A stretch of DNA of 64,000 nucleotides from Faecalibacterium prausnitzii (GCF_003287495.1 NZ_PRLE01000004.1:62001-126000); one strand, 5' to 3'; counted from the first letter of the stretch, positions 26,059 through 36,681 are shown. The notes: generated by a model not told the origin, from the letters alone. Made by a program: numbers and translations.

Positions 26059-26140
26059 CGGCACCTCCCCCGCTGCTGGGAAACAGCGGGCAAAACAACA
26101 CGAACGCAAAATGCAAAACCGAAGAAAAGAGGGAATCATC

Positions 26141-28177
26141 ATGACTCATTCGATCACCCGTCGTCAGTTCCTCAAGGCCAGCGGTCTGGCAGCCGTTGGC
26201 ACCTGTGCAGCTGGTCTGCTGAGCAGCTGCGGCGGCAGTTCTTCCGCTGGCAGCTCCGCGGCTTCCGGTACGGCTTCTGCAGGCGGCAGCAGCTATACCA
26301 TCCTGTACGACAGCCAGCCTTCCACTCTGAACTACCTGACCACCTCTTCCGACCTGGAGATGCAGGTGGGCGCCAACTGCGTGGACACCCTGGTGGAGTA
26401 CGATAACAAGGGTGTGATGAAAGAGGGCCTGGCCACCAGCTGGGACTGGGATGTGGACACCCTGACCTGGACGTTCCACCTGCGTGACGAGAACTGGGTG
26501 GACTGCAACGGCGAAGTCGTTGCTCCCGTGACCGCGCAGGACTTTGTGGACGCCCTGAAGTACGTCCTGACCCCGGACTACGCTTCCTCCAACGTGGACC
26601 TCGTCACCTCCTACATTGCAGGCGCTGACGATTACTACAACTACTACGTCTACCTGGCCAACGCCAACGGCGGCATCGTGGACGATGACGGCACCACCTA
26701 CACCGTGGATGCTTCCGGCGTGGTCACTGTGGCAGGCCCGGACGGCACCACCACCTACGCTCCCGTTGATTTTGAGGACGTGGGCGTCCACGCTGTGGAT
26801 GAGCACACCCTGACCTACACCCTGGCCTACGATTTCCCTGGCTTCCTGAGCCTGCTGTGCTACCTGCCCTATGAGCCCGCTTACGGCCCCCTGCTGGAAG
26901 AGGTCGGTGACCAGTTCGCCACCAGTGCAGAGACCACCTACAGCTGCGGCGCTTACTACCTGGCCGAGTACGAGTCTCTGGAGACCTGGATCATGAAGAA
27001 GAATCCGGAGAACTACGACGCCGACAACGTCTTCATCGAGACGGTCAGCCGCATCTACAACGCCGAGGCCAGCGTCAACGGCCCCGAGATGATCAAGCGC
27101 GGCGAGATCGACGAGGCTACCATCGGCTCCGACATCCTGGACAGCTGGCTGGCCGACGATACCACCAAGGACATGGTCTCCATGGATCGCCCCAACACCA
27201 ACTACACCTACTTCTACATGTTCAACTTCTGCCCGCTGCCCCACAATTTCTCCAACGCCACCGTGGACGGCCTGGATGCAGAGTACGAACCCGAGAACTG
27301 GGCCAAGGCCATCAACAGCACCAACTTCCGCAAAGCATTCCTGTACGGCATCAACAACGCCGTCACGCTGGCTGTCAAGGCTCCCGAGGGCTACGAGAAC
27401 TATAAGCTGAACACCGTTACCCCGCCCAGCTTCTGCGCCAACAGCGAGGGCGTGGATTACCTGCAGTGCGGCGACCTGGCCAACATCACCGAGTTCTTTG
27501 ACGAGGCCAAGGCCAAGGAGTACCGCGATGCCGCCGTGGAGGAGCTGACCGCGGCTGGTGCGACGTTCCCCATCAAGGTGCAGCTGCCCTACAACCCCTC
27601 CTCTGTGGACTGGGACAAGCAGTGCCAGGTGCTCAAGCAGCAGCTGGAGAGCGTGCTGAACGACGGCTTCAACTTCATCGACATCATCATCACCGCCGGC
27701 CCGTCCGACGGCTTCCTGTCCACCGTCCGCCGCAACGGCAAGTTCTGCTTCCTGCTGTGCAACTGGGGTGCCGACTACTCTGACCCCCAGACCGAGTCCG
27801 ACCCGTTCTATCAGGCCGCGGGCGACCGCGGCAGCCGCTACGCATTCCTGCGCACCGGCGTGGAGGATGGCTACATTACCGGCGAGACTGCTGATGCCGT
27901 GCTGAACTACATGAACGCCATTGAGGAGGCCACCGCCATCACCGAGGACATCGACGCCCGCTATGACGCCTTTGCCAACGCCGAGGCTTCCCTCATCAAC
28001 AACGCTCTGGTCGTTCCCATGGGCATGAGCGTGCCCGCGTATCTGGCTACCCGCCTGAACTACTGGGAGGGCCAGTACGCTTCCACCGGCTTCTCCAACA
28101 AGCGCCTCAAGGGCATCCATGTGCTGGATCACTACGTTTCCATGGCCGAGTACGAGGCCAACCGCGACGCCCGCTGA
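26141..28177 (+). CDS. Oligopeptide/dipeptide ABC transporter substrate-binding lipoprotein
   Basis: This is a 678-residue SBP_bac_5-type binding protein. The N-terminus T-R-R-Q-F-L-K is followed by a hydrophobic stretch and the lipobox L-S-S-C, so it is probably a lipoprotein; the R-R-x-F-L-K pattern matches a twin-arginine signal. It is larger than usual (about 550 residues) because of insertions. The ATG at 26141 has AGAGGGA before it. A terminator separates it from the permeases, so it can be made in excess, yet gene order (A, B, C, D, F) shows one transport system. It gives specificity for peptide import. Confidence 0.92.
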   Translation: MTHSITRRQFLKASGLAAVGTCAAGLLSSCGGSSSAGSSAASGTASAGGSSYTILYDSQPSTLNYLTTSSDLEMQVGANCVDTLVEYDNKGVMKEGLATSWDWDVDTLTWTFHLRDENWVDCNGEVVAPVTAQDFVDALKYVLTPDYASSNVDLVTSYIAGADDYYNYYVYLANANGGIVDDDGTTYTVDASGVVTVAGPDGTTTYAPVDFEDVGVHAVDEHTLTYTLAYDFPGFLSLLCYLPYEPAYGPLLEEVGDQFATSAETTYSCGAYYLAEYESLETWIMKKNPENYDADNVFIETVSRIYNAEASVNGPEMIKRGEIDEATIGSDILDSWLADDTTKDMVSMDRPNTNYTYFYMFNFCPLPHNFSNATVDGLDAEYEPENWAKAINSTNFRKAFLYGINNAVTLAVKAPEGYENYKLNTVTPPSFCANSEGVDYLQCGDLANITEFFDEAKAKEYRDAAVEELTAAGATFPIKVQLPYNPSSVDWDKQCQVLKQQLESVLNDGFNFIDIIITAGPSDGFLSTVRRNGKFCFLLCNWGADYSDPQTESDPFYQAAGDRGSRYAFLRTGVEDGYITGETADAVLNYMNAIEEATAITEDIDARYDAFANAEASLINNALVVPMGMSVPAYLATRLNYWEGQYASTGFSNKRLKGIHVLDHYVSMAEYEANRDAR

Positions 28178-28230
28178 GTTTTACATGAAGCAAATTTCAT
28201 TTTGAACTGACCATCTTGTAATATTTTCAA

Positions 28231-28267
28231 AAGCCCTGTATGGTTTTGGCCGTACAGGGTCTTTTTT
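28231..28267 (+). terminator. Terminator after the peptide-binding protein gene
   Basis: AGCCCTGTATGG and CCGTACAGGGT form the stem, followed by CTTTTTT. Confidence 0.88.
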
Positions 28268-28387
28268 ATCGCCTTTTCTGATTAATTTTTCAACAAAAAT
28301 GGGCAAATCACTTTCCAAAAGTAGTTTTTTGTTGTATTCTATTCCTATCCGTTATTACAAAACAAAGAGAGAGGGGTGCGCGCAGAT

Positions 28388-29329
28388 ATGCTCAAATATC
28401 TGGCGAAACGTGTCGGGCGCTCGATTTTGACACTGTTCATCATCGTCACGCTCGTGTTCTGTCTTCTGCGGCTGATGCCGGTGGAGGGCTATTTTGCGAA
28501 CTATGAAAAAATGACCGAGGTACAGATCCAGGCCGGCCTGCAGTCCATGGGCCTGCTGGACCCGCTCCCGGTGCAGATCGTCCGTTTCTGGAAAGATGCC
28601 CTGCATGGCGACCTGGGCGTGAGCCATATTTATAAGGTCAACGCTTCCGTCACCGGCATCCTGGCCAAGAAGCTGCCCATCTCGGTGCAGATGGGTGTAT
28701 ACGCCATGCTGCTGAGCCTTGTCATCGGCATCCCCATGGGCATGTTCATGGGGCGTTTTAAATCCCGCTGGCCGGATAAGATCGGCACCGCCATCATCGT
28801 GCTCATCCAGGCAGTGCCCAGCGCCGTGTACTACCTGTACATCCAGATGTATGGCACCACGGCACTGGGCGTGGGCCTGCTGTTTGACGCCTCCAACTGG
28901 AAATACTGGGTGCTGCCGGTCTGTTCCATGAGCCTGGGCAACATTGCGTTCTACGCCATGTGGCTCCGCCGCTACATGGTGGACGAGAGTAACAAGGACT
29001 ACGTCCGCCTGGCACGCGCCAAGGGCGTGAGCGAGAATAAGATCGCGCTGAAGCATATCTTCCGCAACGCCATGGTCCCGCTGGTGCAGTACATTCCCTC
29101 CGCATTCCTGAACACCGTCGTCGGCTCCATCTACATCGAGAGCCTGTACAGCATTCCCGGCATGGGCGGCCTGCTGGTCACCTGTGTGCAGCGCCATGAC
29201 AACACCCTGGTGCAGGGCATCGTGCTGCTGTACGCCTGCGTGGGCATCATCGGCCTGATCCTGGGCGACCTGCTCATGGTGCTCATTGATCCCCGCATCA
29301 GCCTTGGCAAGAAAGAAGGTGGCCGATAA
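28388..29329 (+). CDS. Peptide ABC transporter permease (OppB/DppB type)
   Basis: The 313-residue protein has six membrane segments and the BPD_transp_1 domain. Its N-terminal Y-L-A-K-R-V-G-R-S-I-L-T-L is typical of OppB, and the conserved R-A-K-G-V-S EAA-type loop lies near residue 212. ATG at 28388 is preceded by GAGAGGGG at long spacing. Its stop overlaps the next start by one base (TAATG). It forms the membrane pore with the OppC-type protein. Confidence 0.93.
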   Translation: MLKYLAKRVGRSILTLFIIVTLVFCLLRLMPVEGYFANYEKMTEVQIQAGLQSMGLLDPLPVQIVRFWKDALHGDLGVSHIYKVNASVTGILAKKLPISVQMGVYAMLLSLVIGIPMGMFMGRFKSRWPDKIGTAIIVLIQAVPSAVYYLYIQMYGTTALGVGLLFDASNWKYWVLPVCSMSLGNIAFYAMWLRRYMVDESNKDYVRLARAKGVSENKIALKHIFRNAMVPLVQYIPSAFLNTVVGSIYIESLYSIPGMGGLLVTCVQRHDNTLVQGIVLLYACVGIIGLILGDLLMVLIDPRISLGKKEGGR

Positions 29330-30360
29330 TGCTGTTCCGCATCAAAGACGAAAAAGCAAAGAAGCTGGAAGCCCAGCTGAACAAACTGCAGAAAGACGGT
29401 CCCGCTGCCTGGGCCAAGCTGCCGGAAGACGAGCTGTTTACCCCCGCCGGGTTCCGTTCCGAGCAGGCCGAAGCCACGGGCTACTCCAACTACAGCTACT
29501 GGGGCAGCACGTTCCGCGCGTTCTTTAAGAACAAGCTGGCCGTGGTCCTGCTGGTGGCCCTCATCGCCGTGGTGGCGTTTGCTTTCTTCCAGCCCCACCT
29601 GCCCGGCCAGGTAGACCCCAACCTCTGCGAGGTGGATCCTGCCACCGGCGTGCAGTACCGCAACATTGCCCCCGGTGAGATGGGCTTTATCTGGGGCTCC
29701 AACGCCATCGGCCAGGATCTGTGGGCCCGCATCTGGGCCGGTGCCCGCACCAGTCTGATCATCGCGTTCTTCGTGGCCCTCATCGAGGCCGTGGTGGGCA
29801 TCACCGCCGGTGTGCTGTGGGGCTATGTCCGCCAGCTGGATTTCTTCTTTACCGAGCTGTACAACATCTGCGATAACGTTCCCTCCACCATCATCCTGAT
29901 TCTGATCTCCTATGTGGCTTCCCCCAGCATCAAAACGCTGATCCTGGGCATGTCCATCACGGGCTGGATCGAGATGGCGCGCTTTATCCGCAACCAGATC
30001 CTCATCATCCGCGACCGGGATTACAATGTGGCCTCCCGCTGCATCGGCACCCCCACCAGCCGGATCGTGCTGCGCAACCTGCTGCCCTATCTGGTCAGCG
30101 TCATCATGCTGCGGATGGCTTTGACCATCCCCGCCGCCATCGGCAGTGAGGTGTTCATCACCTACATCGGCCTGGGCCTCTCGGTGGAGACGCCCTCGCT
30201 GGGCAACCTCATCAACGATGGCCGCAAGGTGATGATGCAGGCAGGCCTGCGCTACCAGCTGCTCTACCCCACCATCATCCTCAGCTTTGTCACCATCGCG
30301 TTCTATCTGATCGGCAACGCTTTCTCGGACGCTGCCGACCCGAAGAACCATCTGCAATAA
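29329..30360 (+). CDS. Peptide ABC transporter permease (OppC/DppC type)
   Basis: The 343-residue protein has a cytoplasmic N-terminal extension of about 70 charged residues, longer than usual, then the OppC_N segment and six membrane spans. Conserved pieces include F-I-W-G-S-N-A-I-G-Q-D-L-W-A-R-I-W-A-G-A-R-T-S-L. It overlaps the OppB stop codon by one base, so translation is coupled, and the ATPase genes follow 16 bases later. Confidence 0.93.
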   Translation: MLFRIKDEKAKKLEAQLNKLQKDGPAAWAKLPEDELFTPAGFRSEQAEATGYSNYSYWGSTFRAFFKNKLAVVLLVALIAVVAFAFFQPHLPGQVDPNLCEVDPATGVQYRNIAPGEMGFIWGSNAIGQDLWARIWAGARTSLIIAFFVALIEAVVGITAGVLWGYVRQLDFFFTELYNICDNVPSTIILILISYVASPSIKTLILGMSITGWIEMARFIRNQILIIRDRDYNVASRCIGTPTSRIVLRNLLPYLVSVIMLRMALTIPAAIGSEVFITYIGLGLSVETPSLGNLINDGRKVMMQAGLRYQLLYPTIILSFVTIAFYLIGNAFSDAADPKNHLQ

Positions 30361-30376
30361 AAAGGAGGGACAGACG

Positions 30377-31429
30377 ATGCAGAAAAATCAGCTGATCCTC
30401 TCGGTCAAAGATCTCAACATCAAATTCAACCTCCGTGGAAAAGTCCTCCATGCCATCCGCGGCATCGACCTGGACGTCTACCACGGCGAAGTCCTCGCCA
30501 TCGTGGGCGAGTCCGGCTCCGGCAAGAGCGTGTTCACCAAATCGTTCATGGGCCTGCTGGACGCCAACGGCTCCATTTCCAGCGGCACCATTGATTACTA
30601 CGGTGCCGACGACGGCAAGCCCATCCGCCTCTCCGAGCTGACCAAAGAAAAAGACTGGCTCAAGGTGCGCGGCCACGAGATTGCCATGATCATGCAGGAC
30701 CCCATGACCAGCCTCAACCCCCTGAAGACCATCGGCGACCAGATCATGGAGGCCGTGGAGCTGCATCAGGGCCTCAAGGGCAAGGCCGCCAAAGAGAAGA
30801 CGTTGGAATACCTGCGGGATGTGGGCATCACCGACGCCGAGAAGCGTTTTGACCAGTACCCGCATGAGTTCTCCGGCGGTATGCGCCAGCGCGTGGTCAT
30901 TGCCATCGCGGTAGCCTGCAACCCGCAGATCCTGATCTGCGACGAGCCCACCACGGCACTGGACGTGACCATTCAGGCACAGATCCTCGAGCTGCTGAAA
31001 GAGATGCGGGTAAAGTACAACCTGACCATCATCCTCATCACCCACGACCTGGGCGTTGTGGCCAATATCGCGGACCGGGTGGCCGTCATGTATGCCGGCG
31101 ACATCGTGGAGATCGGCACCTCGGACGAAATTTACTACGACCCCCGCCACCCCTACACCTGGGCCCTGCTGTCCAGTATGCCCCAGATGGGCATTAAGGG
31201 CGAAGACTTGTTCAACATTCAGGGCACGCCCCCCAACCTGTTTACCGAAATTCACGGCGACGCTTTCGCGCCCCGCAACCCGCAGGCGCTCAAGATCGAC
31301 TTCGTCAAGCGTCCGCCGTATTTCAATGTCAGCCTCACCCACAAGGCCAAGACCTGGCTGCTGGACCCCCGGGCCCCCAAGATCGACCCGCCGGCGGCTG
31401 TGCAGATGCTGAAAGAGGAGGGCATGTGA
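30377..31429 (+). CDS. Peptide ABC transporter ATP-binding protein (OppD type)
   Basis: The 350-residue ATPase has Walker A G-E-S-G-S-G-K-S, signature F-S-G-G-M-R-Q-R and Walker [13 protein letters not shown], with the C-terminal oligopeptide-transporter extension (H-P-Y-T-W-A-L-L). The usual Cys-rich iron-sulfur motif of some OppD proteins is not seen. AAGGAGG is the ribosome binding site. It pairs with the following OppF-type ATPase, one base away. Confidence 0.94.
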   Translation: MQKNQLILSVKDLNIKFNLRGKVLHAIRGIDLDVYHGEVLAIVGESGSGKSVFTKSFMGLLDANGSISSGTIDYYGADDGKPIRLSELTKEKDWLKVRGHEIAMIMQDPMTSLNPLKTIGDQIMEAVELHQGLKGKAAKEKTLEYLRDVGITDAEKRFDQYPHEFSGGMRQRVVIAIAVACNPQILICDEPTTALDVTIQAQILELLKEMRVKYNLTIILITHDLGVVANIADRVAVMYAGDIVEIGTSDEIYYDPRHPYTWALLSSMPQMGIKGEDLFNIQGTPPNLFTEIHGDAFAPRNPQALKIDFVKRPPYFNVSLTHKAKTWLLDPRAPKIDPPAAVQMLKEEGM

Positions 31430-31430
31430 T

Positions 31431-32369
<939 letters not shown>

Positions 32370-32411
32370 ACGTCCCGCGCTTTCTTTGCTACATTTCACA
32401 CGCTCTGTTTA

Positions 32412-32440
32412 TTGACTTTTCCGGGCTGCTCAACTACAAT
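32412..32440 (+). promoter_or_regulatory. Promoter of the acyl-CoA ligase gene
   Basis: TTGACT (32412-32417), 17 bases, TACAAT (32435-32440). A leader of about 55 bases with a small CACCCC/GGGTG hairpin follows. Confidence 0.75.
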
Positions 32441-32503
32441 AGTCAGGATGGATTCCAAGCCGGTTCCACCACCCCGTGTGAGGGTGAGAAAACGTAAAAG
32501 GAA

Positions 32504-34249
32504 ATGGATTATTCAATGACTACACCGGAAAATGTTCTCTACGCGTCTACGGCGCGTCCCTGGCTGAAATATTACGCACAGAAGTACATTGACCAGACTC
32601 TGCCCACCTGCTCGGCATTTGATTACGTCTGCCAGCAGAACAAGAACCGCCTGGGCGAGGCGGCCCTGAATTATTACGGCCGCAAGTTCACCTATGCGGA
32701 CTTCATCGTCAATGTGAAAAAGACGGCAGCCGCGCTCCGCGGTGTCGGCGTCAAAAAGGGCGATATCATCACAGTGGTCAGCGTGATGACCCCGGAGGTC
32801 ATCTACGCGTTCTACGCTGCCGACCTCATTGGTGCCACCCTGAACCTGGTGGATCCCCGCTACAGCGTCGAGGGCATCCACGATTACATTGAGGAAGTGG
32901 ACTCCCACCTGCTCATCTGCCTGAACGTGGTGTACGAGCGCTGCCGTCAGGCCGCCAAGCGCACCCATGTGGAGCGTGTGATCGTCCTCTCTCCGGCCGA
33001 CTCCCTGCCGTTCCCGCTCAGCGTCGGCTACAAGATGACCAACCCCGATAAGAACAAGTACAAATCCAATGTTCTGCACTGGAAGCAGTTCCTGGAGGGC
33101 GGCGAGGGCCAGAGCACCGCCGCGGAGCCCTACGACCCCGGCCACGCCTGCGTGGTGGTCCACACCGGCGGCACCACGGGCTCGCCCAAGGGCGTCATGC
33201 TGACAGACAACAGCTTCAACGCCATTGCACAGCAGTTCTCTGCCTATGACACCCTGTTCCAGAAAGGGCAGAAGCTGATGAACATTATGCCCCCGTTCAT
33301 CGCCTACGGCTATGCCTGCGGCGTGCACCTGCCGCTGGTGCTGGGCCTGACGGTGGTCATCATCCCCAACCTGGACCCTGCCAAGCTGGGCAGCCTGGTG
33401 CTCAAGTACAAGCCCGAGATCATGTTCGGTGTGCCCGCCCACTACCAGCAGCTGGCCGCCGACCCGAAAGTTCAGAAAAAAGACCTCTCGTTCATTCACA
33501 ACTACGCGGCTGGCGGCGACGCCATTTCGCTGGGCGCGGAGAAGACGGTCAACGAATTCCTGGCCTCCCACAACGTGGAGTACCCCATGGCCAAGGGCTA
33601 TGGCATGACGGAAGTTGCCTCGGCCGCCACCGTGGCCGCTGGTAAGAACAACAAGCCCGGCAGTGTGGGCATTCCCATGGTCAACACCCTCGTCTCGGCG
33701 TTTGAGCCAGGCACGGACAAAGAGCTGCCCATTGGTCAGCGCGGCGAGCTGTGCATCAGCGGCCCCGCCACCATGAAAGGCTACTACAACAAACCCGACG
33801 AAACGGCCATGATCCTGCACAAGCACCCGGATGGCCGCGTCTGGGTCCACACCGGCGATATCGGCTATATCGATGAGGACGGCTTCGTCTACCTGGATTC
33901 CCGCATCAAGCGGCTCATCATCCGGCACGACGGCTTCAAAGTCTTCCCCTCCATGATCGAAAATGTGGTCAGCCAGCACCCCGCCGTGCACCAGTGCTCC
34001 GTTGTGGGCTGTGCCGATCAGGACCATGTGCAGGGCCGCCTGCCATTCGTGTACATCGTGCTCACCCCCGCCGCTGCTGGTGTCAAGAAAAAACAGCTGA
34101 TCCAAGAGCTGCGCCAGATGTGCGAGGAGGAGCTGCCCGAATACGTCCAGCCTGTGGCCTACAAGTTTGTGTCGGAGCTTCCCATGACCCCGGTGGGCAA
34201 GGTAGACTATCGCAAGCTGGAAGAGGAGATCACTCCCCGCGATTACTGA
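32504..34249 (+). CDS. AMP-forming acyl-CoA synthetase/ligase (adenylate-forming superfamily)
   Basis: The 581-residue enzyme has the AMP-binding P-loop H-T-G-G-T-T-G-S-P-K-G-V (near residue 220), the G-Y-G-M-T-E motif, the W-V-H-T-G-D-I-G hinge region and the C-terminal catalytic Lys in T-P-V-G-K-V-D-Y-R. It activates a carboxylic acid as an acyl-adenylate and usually passes it to CoA. Fatty acid or aromatic acid specificity cannot be assigned. AAAGGAA precedes the ATG. The secreted SGNH hydrolase begins 30 bases downstream and may share the transcript, so a link to released acyl groups is possible but unproven. Confidence 0.9.
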   Translation: MDYSMTTPENVLYASTARPWLKYYAQKYIDQTLPTCSAFDYVCQQNKNRLGEAALNYYGRKFTYADFIVNVKKTAAALRGVGVKKGDIITVVSVMTPEVIYAFYAADLIGATLNLVDPRYSVEGIHDYIEEVDSHLLICLNVVYERCRQAAKRTHVERVIVLSPADSLPFPLSVGYKMTNPDKNKYKSNVLHWKQFLEGGEGQSTAAEPYDPGHACVVVHTGGTTGSPKGVMLTDNSFNAIAQQFSAYDTLFQKGQKLMNIMPPFIAYGYACGVHLPLVLGLTVVIIPNLDPAKLGSLVLKYKPEIMFGVPAHYQQLAADPKVQKKDLSFIHNYAAGGDAISLGAEKTVNEFLASHNVEYPMAKGYGMTEVASAATVAAGKNNKPGSVGIPMVNTLVSAFEPGTDKELPIGQRGELCISGPATMKGYYNKPDETAMILHKHPDGRVWVHTGDIGYIDEDGFVYLDSRIKRLIIRHDGFKVFPSMIENVVSQHPAVHQCSVVGCADQDHVQGRLPFVYIVLTPAAAGVKKKQLIQELRQMCEEELPEYVQPVAYKFVSELPMTPVGKVDYRKLEEEITPRDY

Positions 34250-34279
34250 GATTTTTGATGGGAAAGAAGGAACCACACC

Positions 34280-35428
34280 ATGAAAAAGAAATTTGTCAGC
34301 CTGCTGCTGGCAGCCGCTCTGGTGTTCTCGCTGGGCGTCCCCGCCTTTGCTGAGGGTACCGAGGCACTGCCCGCGGAACCCGAGGCCGCTGTGGACGAAG
34401 CAGAGCCGGAAATGGCCCCTGAGGATGAGACCAACGAAGTGGTCGTTACCCTGGGCGATACCGTGACGGCTACCACCACCGAACAGGCTCCCGCCGCCGA
34501 CACCAAAACGACTGCCCCCGCGGCGGACAGCACGAAAGAAACTGCTGCCGACACGGAGAGCACGGAGCAGAAGCAGATCACCTACGTTGCCCTGGGCGAC
34601 AGCATCGTGGCAGGCGTGGGCCTGGCCGATGTCCAGTACAGCGCCAACGGCACTTCCACTTACGGCGTGGACATGCGCCCCAATTTCAAGGGCTACTCCC
34701 CAGACTGCTATGTCGGTAAGGTAGCTTCCAAGCTGGGCCTGGACCGCGACCACGCCATTGATCTGGGCCTGCCTGCCCTGACGGCCCCCGACCTGGTGGA
34801 CATGATCCGGGACGGCAAGATGCCCCAGATGAACATGGAGTCCGGCTGCTACTACGTCTACCCGGAATTCCAGGATTACATCCGCAAGGCAGACGTCATC
34901 TCCATCCAGATCGGCTCCAATGACGCGTTCGTGCCCTGCGTGGCCGGCCTGTGGAACGCCACCAACCACAAGAGCGACGCTCTGGCTTCCATCATCCTCT
35001 CCGGCAACCTGCGCTCCTCCGGCTCTGCCGTTTCCACCATCCTCAAGGGCATCAAGGACATGGAGCTGACCAAAGAGGAAAAGAACGCCTCCTGGAAGCT
35101 CATCACCTCCGATATGGCCAAGATCTGCGACCGCATCTATCCGCAGACCACCTCCGCCCTCATCTCCGTCGTGCAAGAGATCCGCAAGCTGAACCCGGAC
35201 GTGCAGATCCTGCTGATGGGCTACACCGACCCGGTGCCGTTTATCCCCTGCTGGCACAACTACTTCCGCAAGCTCAACAAGTTTGAGAAGCAGCTGGCCG
35301 AGACCTATGACCTGACTTATGTGGCCATCCCCAAGGCAAAGACCGACCTGGATGTCCACCCCACCATTCAGGGCCACGAGTACATCGCCAACAAGATCGT
35401 CAACGCCATCGACGTGAAAGCTGAATAA
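34280..35428 (+). CDS. Secreted SGNH/GDSL-family hydrolase
   Basis: The 382-residue protein has a Sec signal peptide ending near A-F-A, a Glu/Ala/Thr-rich low-complexity linker (about residues 25-98), then an SGNH esterase domain. Block I is A-L-G-D-S with nucleophile S108; block III is G-S-N-D; the C-terminal His is H360 in D-V-H-P. Such enzymes remove acyl groups from lipids, glycans or peptidoglycan outside the cell. No anchor motif is seen, so it is probably secreted or wall-associated through the acidic linker. The substrate is unknown. Confidence 0.88.
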   Translation: MKKKFVSLLLAAALVFSLGVPAFAEGTEALPAEPEAAVDEAEPEMAPEDETNEVVVTLGDTVTATTTEQAPAADTKTTAPAADSTKETAADTESTEQKQITYVALGDSIVAGVGLADVQYSANGTSTYGVDMRPNFKGYSPDCYVGKVASKLGLDRDHAIDLGLPALTAPDLVDMIRDGKMPQMNMESGCYYVYPEFQDYIRKADVISIQIGSNDAFVPCVAGLWNATNHKSDALASIILSGNLRSSGSAVSTILKGIKDMELTKEEKNASWKLITSDMAKICDRIYPQTTSALISVVQEIRKLNPDVQILLMGYTDPVPFIPCWHNYFRKLNKFEKQLAETYDLTYVAIPKAKTDLDVHPTIQGHEYIANKIVNAIDVKAE

Positions 35429-35449
35429 TTTCTGTACTGCCCATCCTGC

Positions 35450-35490
35450 AAAGAACGCCCGCTTCCAACTGGAAGCAGGCGTTCTTTTTT
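35450..35490 (+). terminator. Terminator after the SGNH hydrolase gene
   Basis: AAGAACGCCCGCTTCC and GGAAGCAGGCGTTCTT with T6, between convergent genes. Confidence 0.9.
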
Positions 35491-35505
35491 GCGTGTGATT
35501 CGTTT

Positions 35506-36087
35506 TTAAGCGGCCAGCGCTTTTTTCAGGTTGGCAAGGACGGTATCGCTGTCCTCACAGCAGACAAGGACCACCTCGCCGGAGGGAAGAGTCTCCACTT
35601 TCGCGTTCTTGGCGATCTGATACTGGTCCTCGAGATAATGCTCCATGGACTGCTGCTCGCTCTCCACATAGGCATTCAGGGCGTCTACCACGTCCTGCGT
35701 TCTGCCCTCGGCAGGCTTGACAATGGCAAGGCCATAGCTCTGCACCATCATTGTGGAAAGGGAGGCGGCAAAATCCTCCGCCATGCCATCCTCCAAGTTG
35801 AGCATGGGTATCATCATGTTGGCGATCTCATCATTGAGCTGGTCGGCCTCATAGTCCTTGCTGTAGCCGTACTGAGCGGTGTATTTCCCGTCCGCGCCTT
35901 TGGTGAAGATCATATAATACTCGTTGTCCTCGGCGCCGCGGGCATCGTGGAGGATCTGGGTGTAGTCTTTGGGGGTACTTGCAGCGGAGGAAGCGGGCTT
36001 GCCCGTGCTGCCGGATGTGCCGCAGCCCACCAGAGCCAGCAGGGCAGCGCCTGCCAGCAGCGCCGCAAAAATGCGTTTCAGTTTCAT
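35506..36087 (-). CDS. Lipoprotein with DUF4358-like domain
   Basis: The 193-residue protein has a lipoprotein signal with lipobox L-V-G-C, a Ser/Ala linker and a compact domain resembling DUF4358. Typical features are a D-x-x-A-A-S-L-S-T-M-M segment, a K-x-x-x-x-x-x-x-V-V-D-A-L-N-A-Y helix and the final N-A-K-V-E-T...V-V-L-V-C-C-E-D strand. Function of this domain is unknown. ATG at 36087 follows AAAGGAA; the frame extends upstream to 36147 without a ribosome binding site, so that part is excluded. It stands alone between terminators. Confidence 0.75.
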   Translation of the reverse strand: MKLKRIFAALLAGAALLALVGCGTSGSTGKPASSAASTPKDYTQILHDARGAEDNEYYMIFTKGADGKYTAQYGYSKDYEADQLNDEIANMMIPMLNLEDGMAEDFAASLSTMMVQSYGLAIVKPAEGRTQDVVDALNAYVESEQQSMEHYLEDQYQIAKNAKVETLPSGEVVLVCCEDSDTVLANLKKALAA

Positions 36088-36240
36088 AGTGGATATTCCT
36101 TTCGTTCGTGAGGCGTCATTTGGAAGAGTGCAGCCATAGTATTCCACTTTTTTGTGCTGCTATCCAGAATACGAGCCACCGCGGGCGAAAATTGCGCCGC
36201 TGCCTGTAACACTTTTATGAACAGACGTTTTTCAGCTTCT

Positions 36241-36681
36241 TTACAGCATCAGGGCTTCCAGATCGCCGTGGTTGACGGGGGTGGAAAGGATGATCTGGGT
36301 GCTGGTGGTACCCAGCTTCTGGAACTGGAGGATCAGATGCTCCAGCTGGGGCATACTGCCGCAGCTGACCTTGATGAGGAATGTATAATCGCCCGTGACG
36401 TGGTAGCACTGCAGCACTTCCTTGCTGTTCTGGATCAGGTGCAGGAACGCCTCGTGCTTGGAGGGGGCCACCGAAAGGCTGATGAGGGCATCCACATACA
36501 CGCGGTCTGCCGGGCGGTTGAGTGTGACGGTATAGCCGCCGATGATGCCATCGGTCTCCAGCTTGTGGATGCGGCTGGAAACGGCAGGGCTGGTCAGAGC
36601 TACCTGCTCCGCGATCTCCTTGACAGGCATACGGGCGTTTTTGGCCAACAGGGCCAGGATTTTACGGTCCAAATCATCCAT
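36241..36681 (-). CDS. Lrp/AsnC-family regulator
   Basis: The 146-residue protein has the Lrp N-terminal helix-turn-helix (D-D-L-D-R-K-I-L-A-L-L-A-K-N-A-R, then S-P-A-V-S-S-R-I-H-K-L-E) and the RAM effector domain with an E-x-x-x-x-x-H-x-V-x-G-D-Y-T-F-L-I-K segment. Family members sense amino acids. The ATG at 36681 follows AAGGAG; a frame reaching 36720 adds residues without support. The AT-rich region upstream probably contains its operator. Targets may include nearby amino acid and peptide uptake genes, but that is conjecture. Confidence 0.9.
   Translation of the reverse strand: MDDLDRKILALLAKNARMPVKEIAEQVALTSPAVSSRIHKLETDGIIGGYTVTLNRPADRVYVDALISLSVAPSKHEAFLHLIQNSKEVLQCYHVTGDYTFLIKVSCGSMPQLEHLILQFQKLGTTSTQIILSTPVNHGDLEALML

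Noticed and set aside
26033-28132. A 699-codon minus-strand frame opposite the peptide-binding protein
   Set aside because: It is a shadow of a strongly supported lipoprotein gene; its sequence is Val/Gly/His-rich without motifs.
32513-35377. A 954-codon open frame on the minus strand
   Set aside because: It spans two clearly coding plus-strand genes (acyl-CoA ligase and SGNH hydrolase), lacks a ribosome binding site, and has low-complexity composition.
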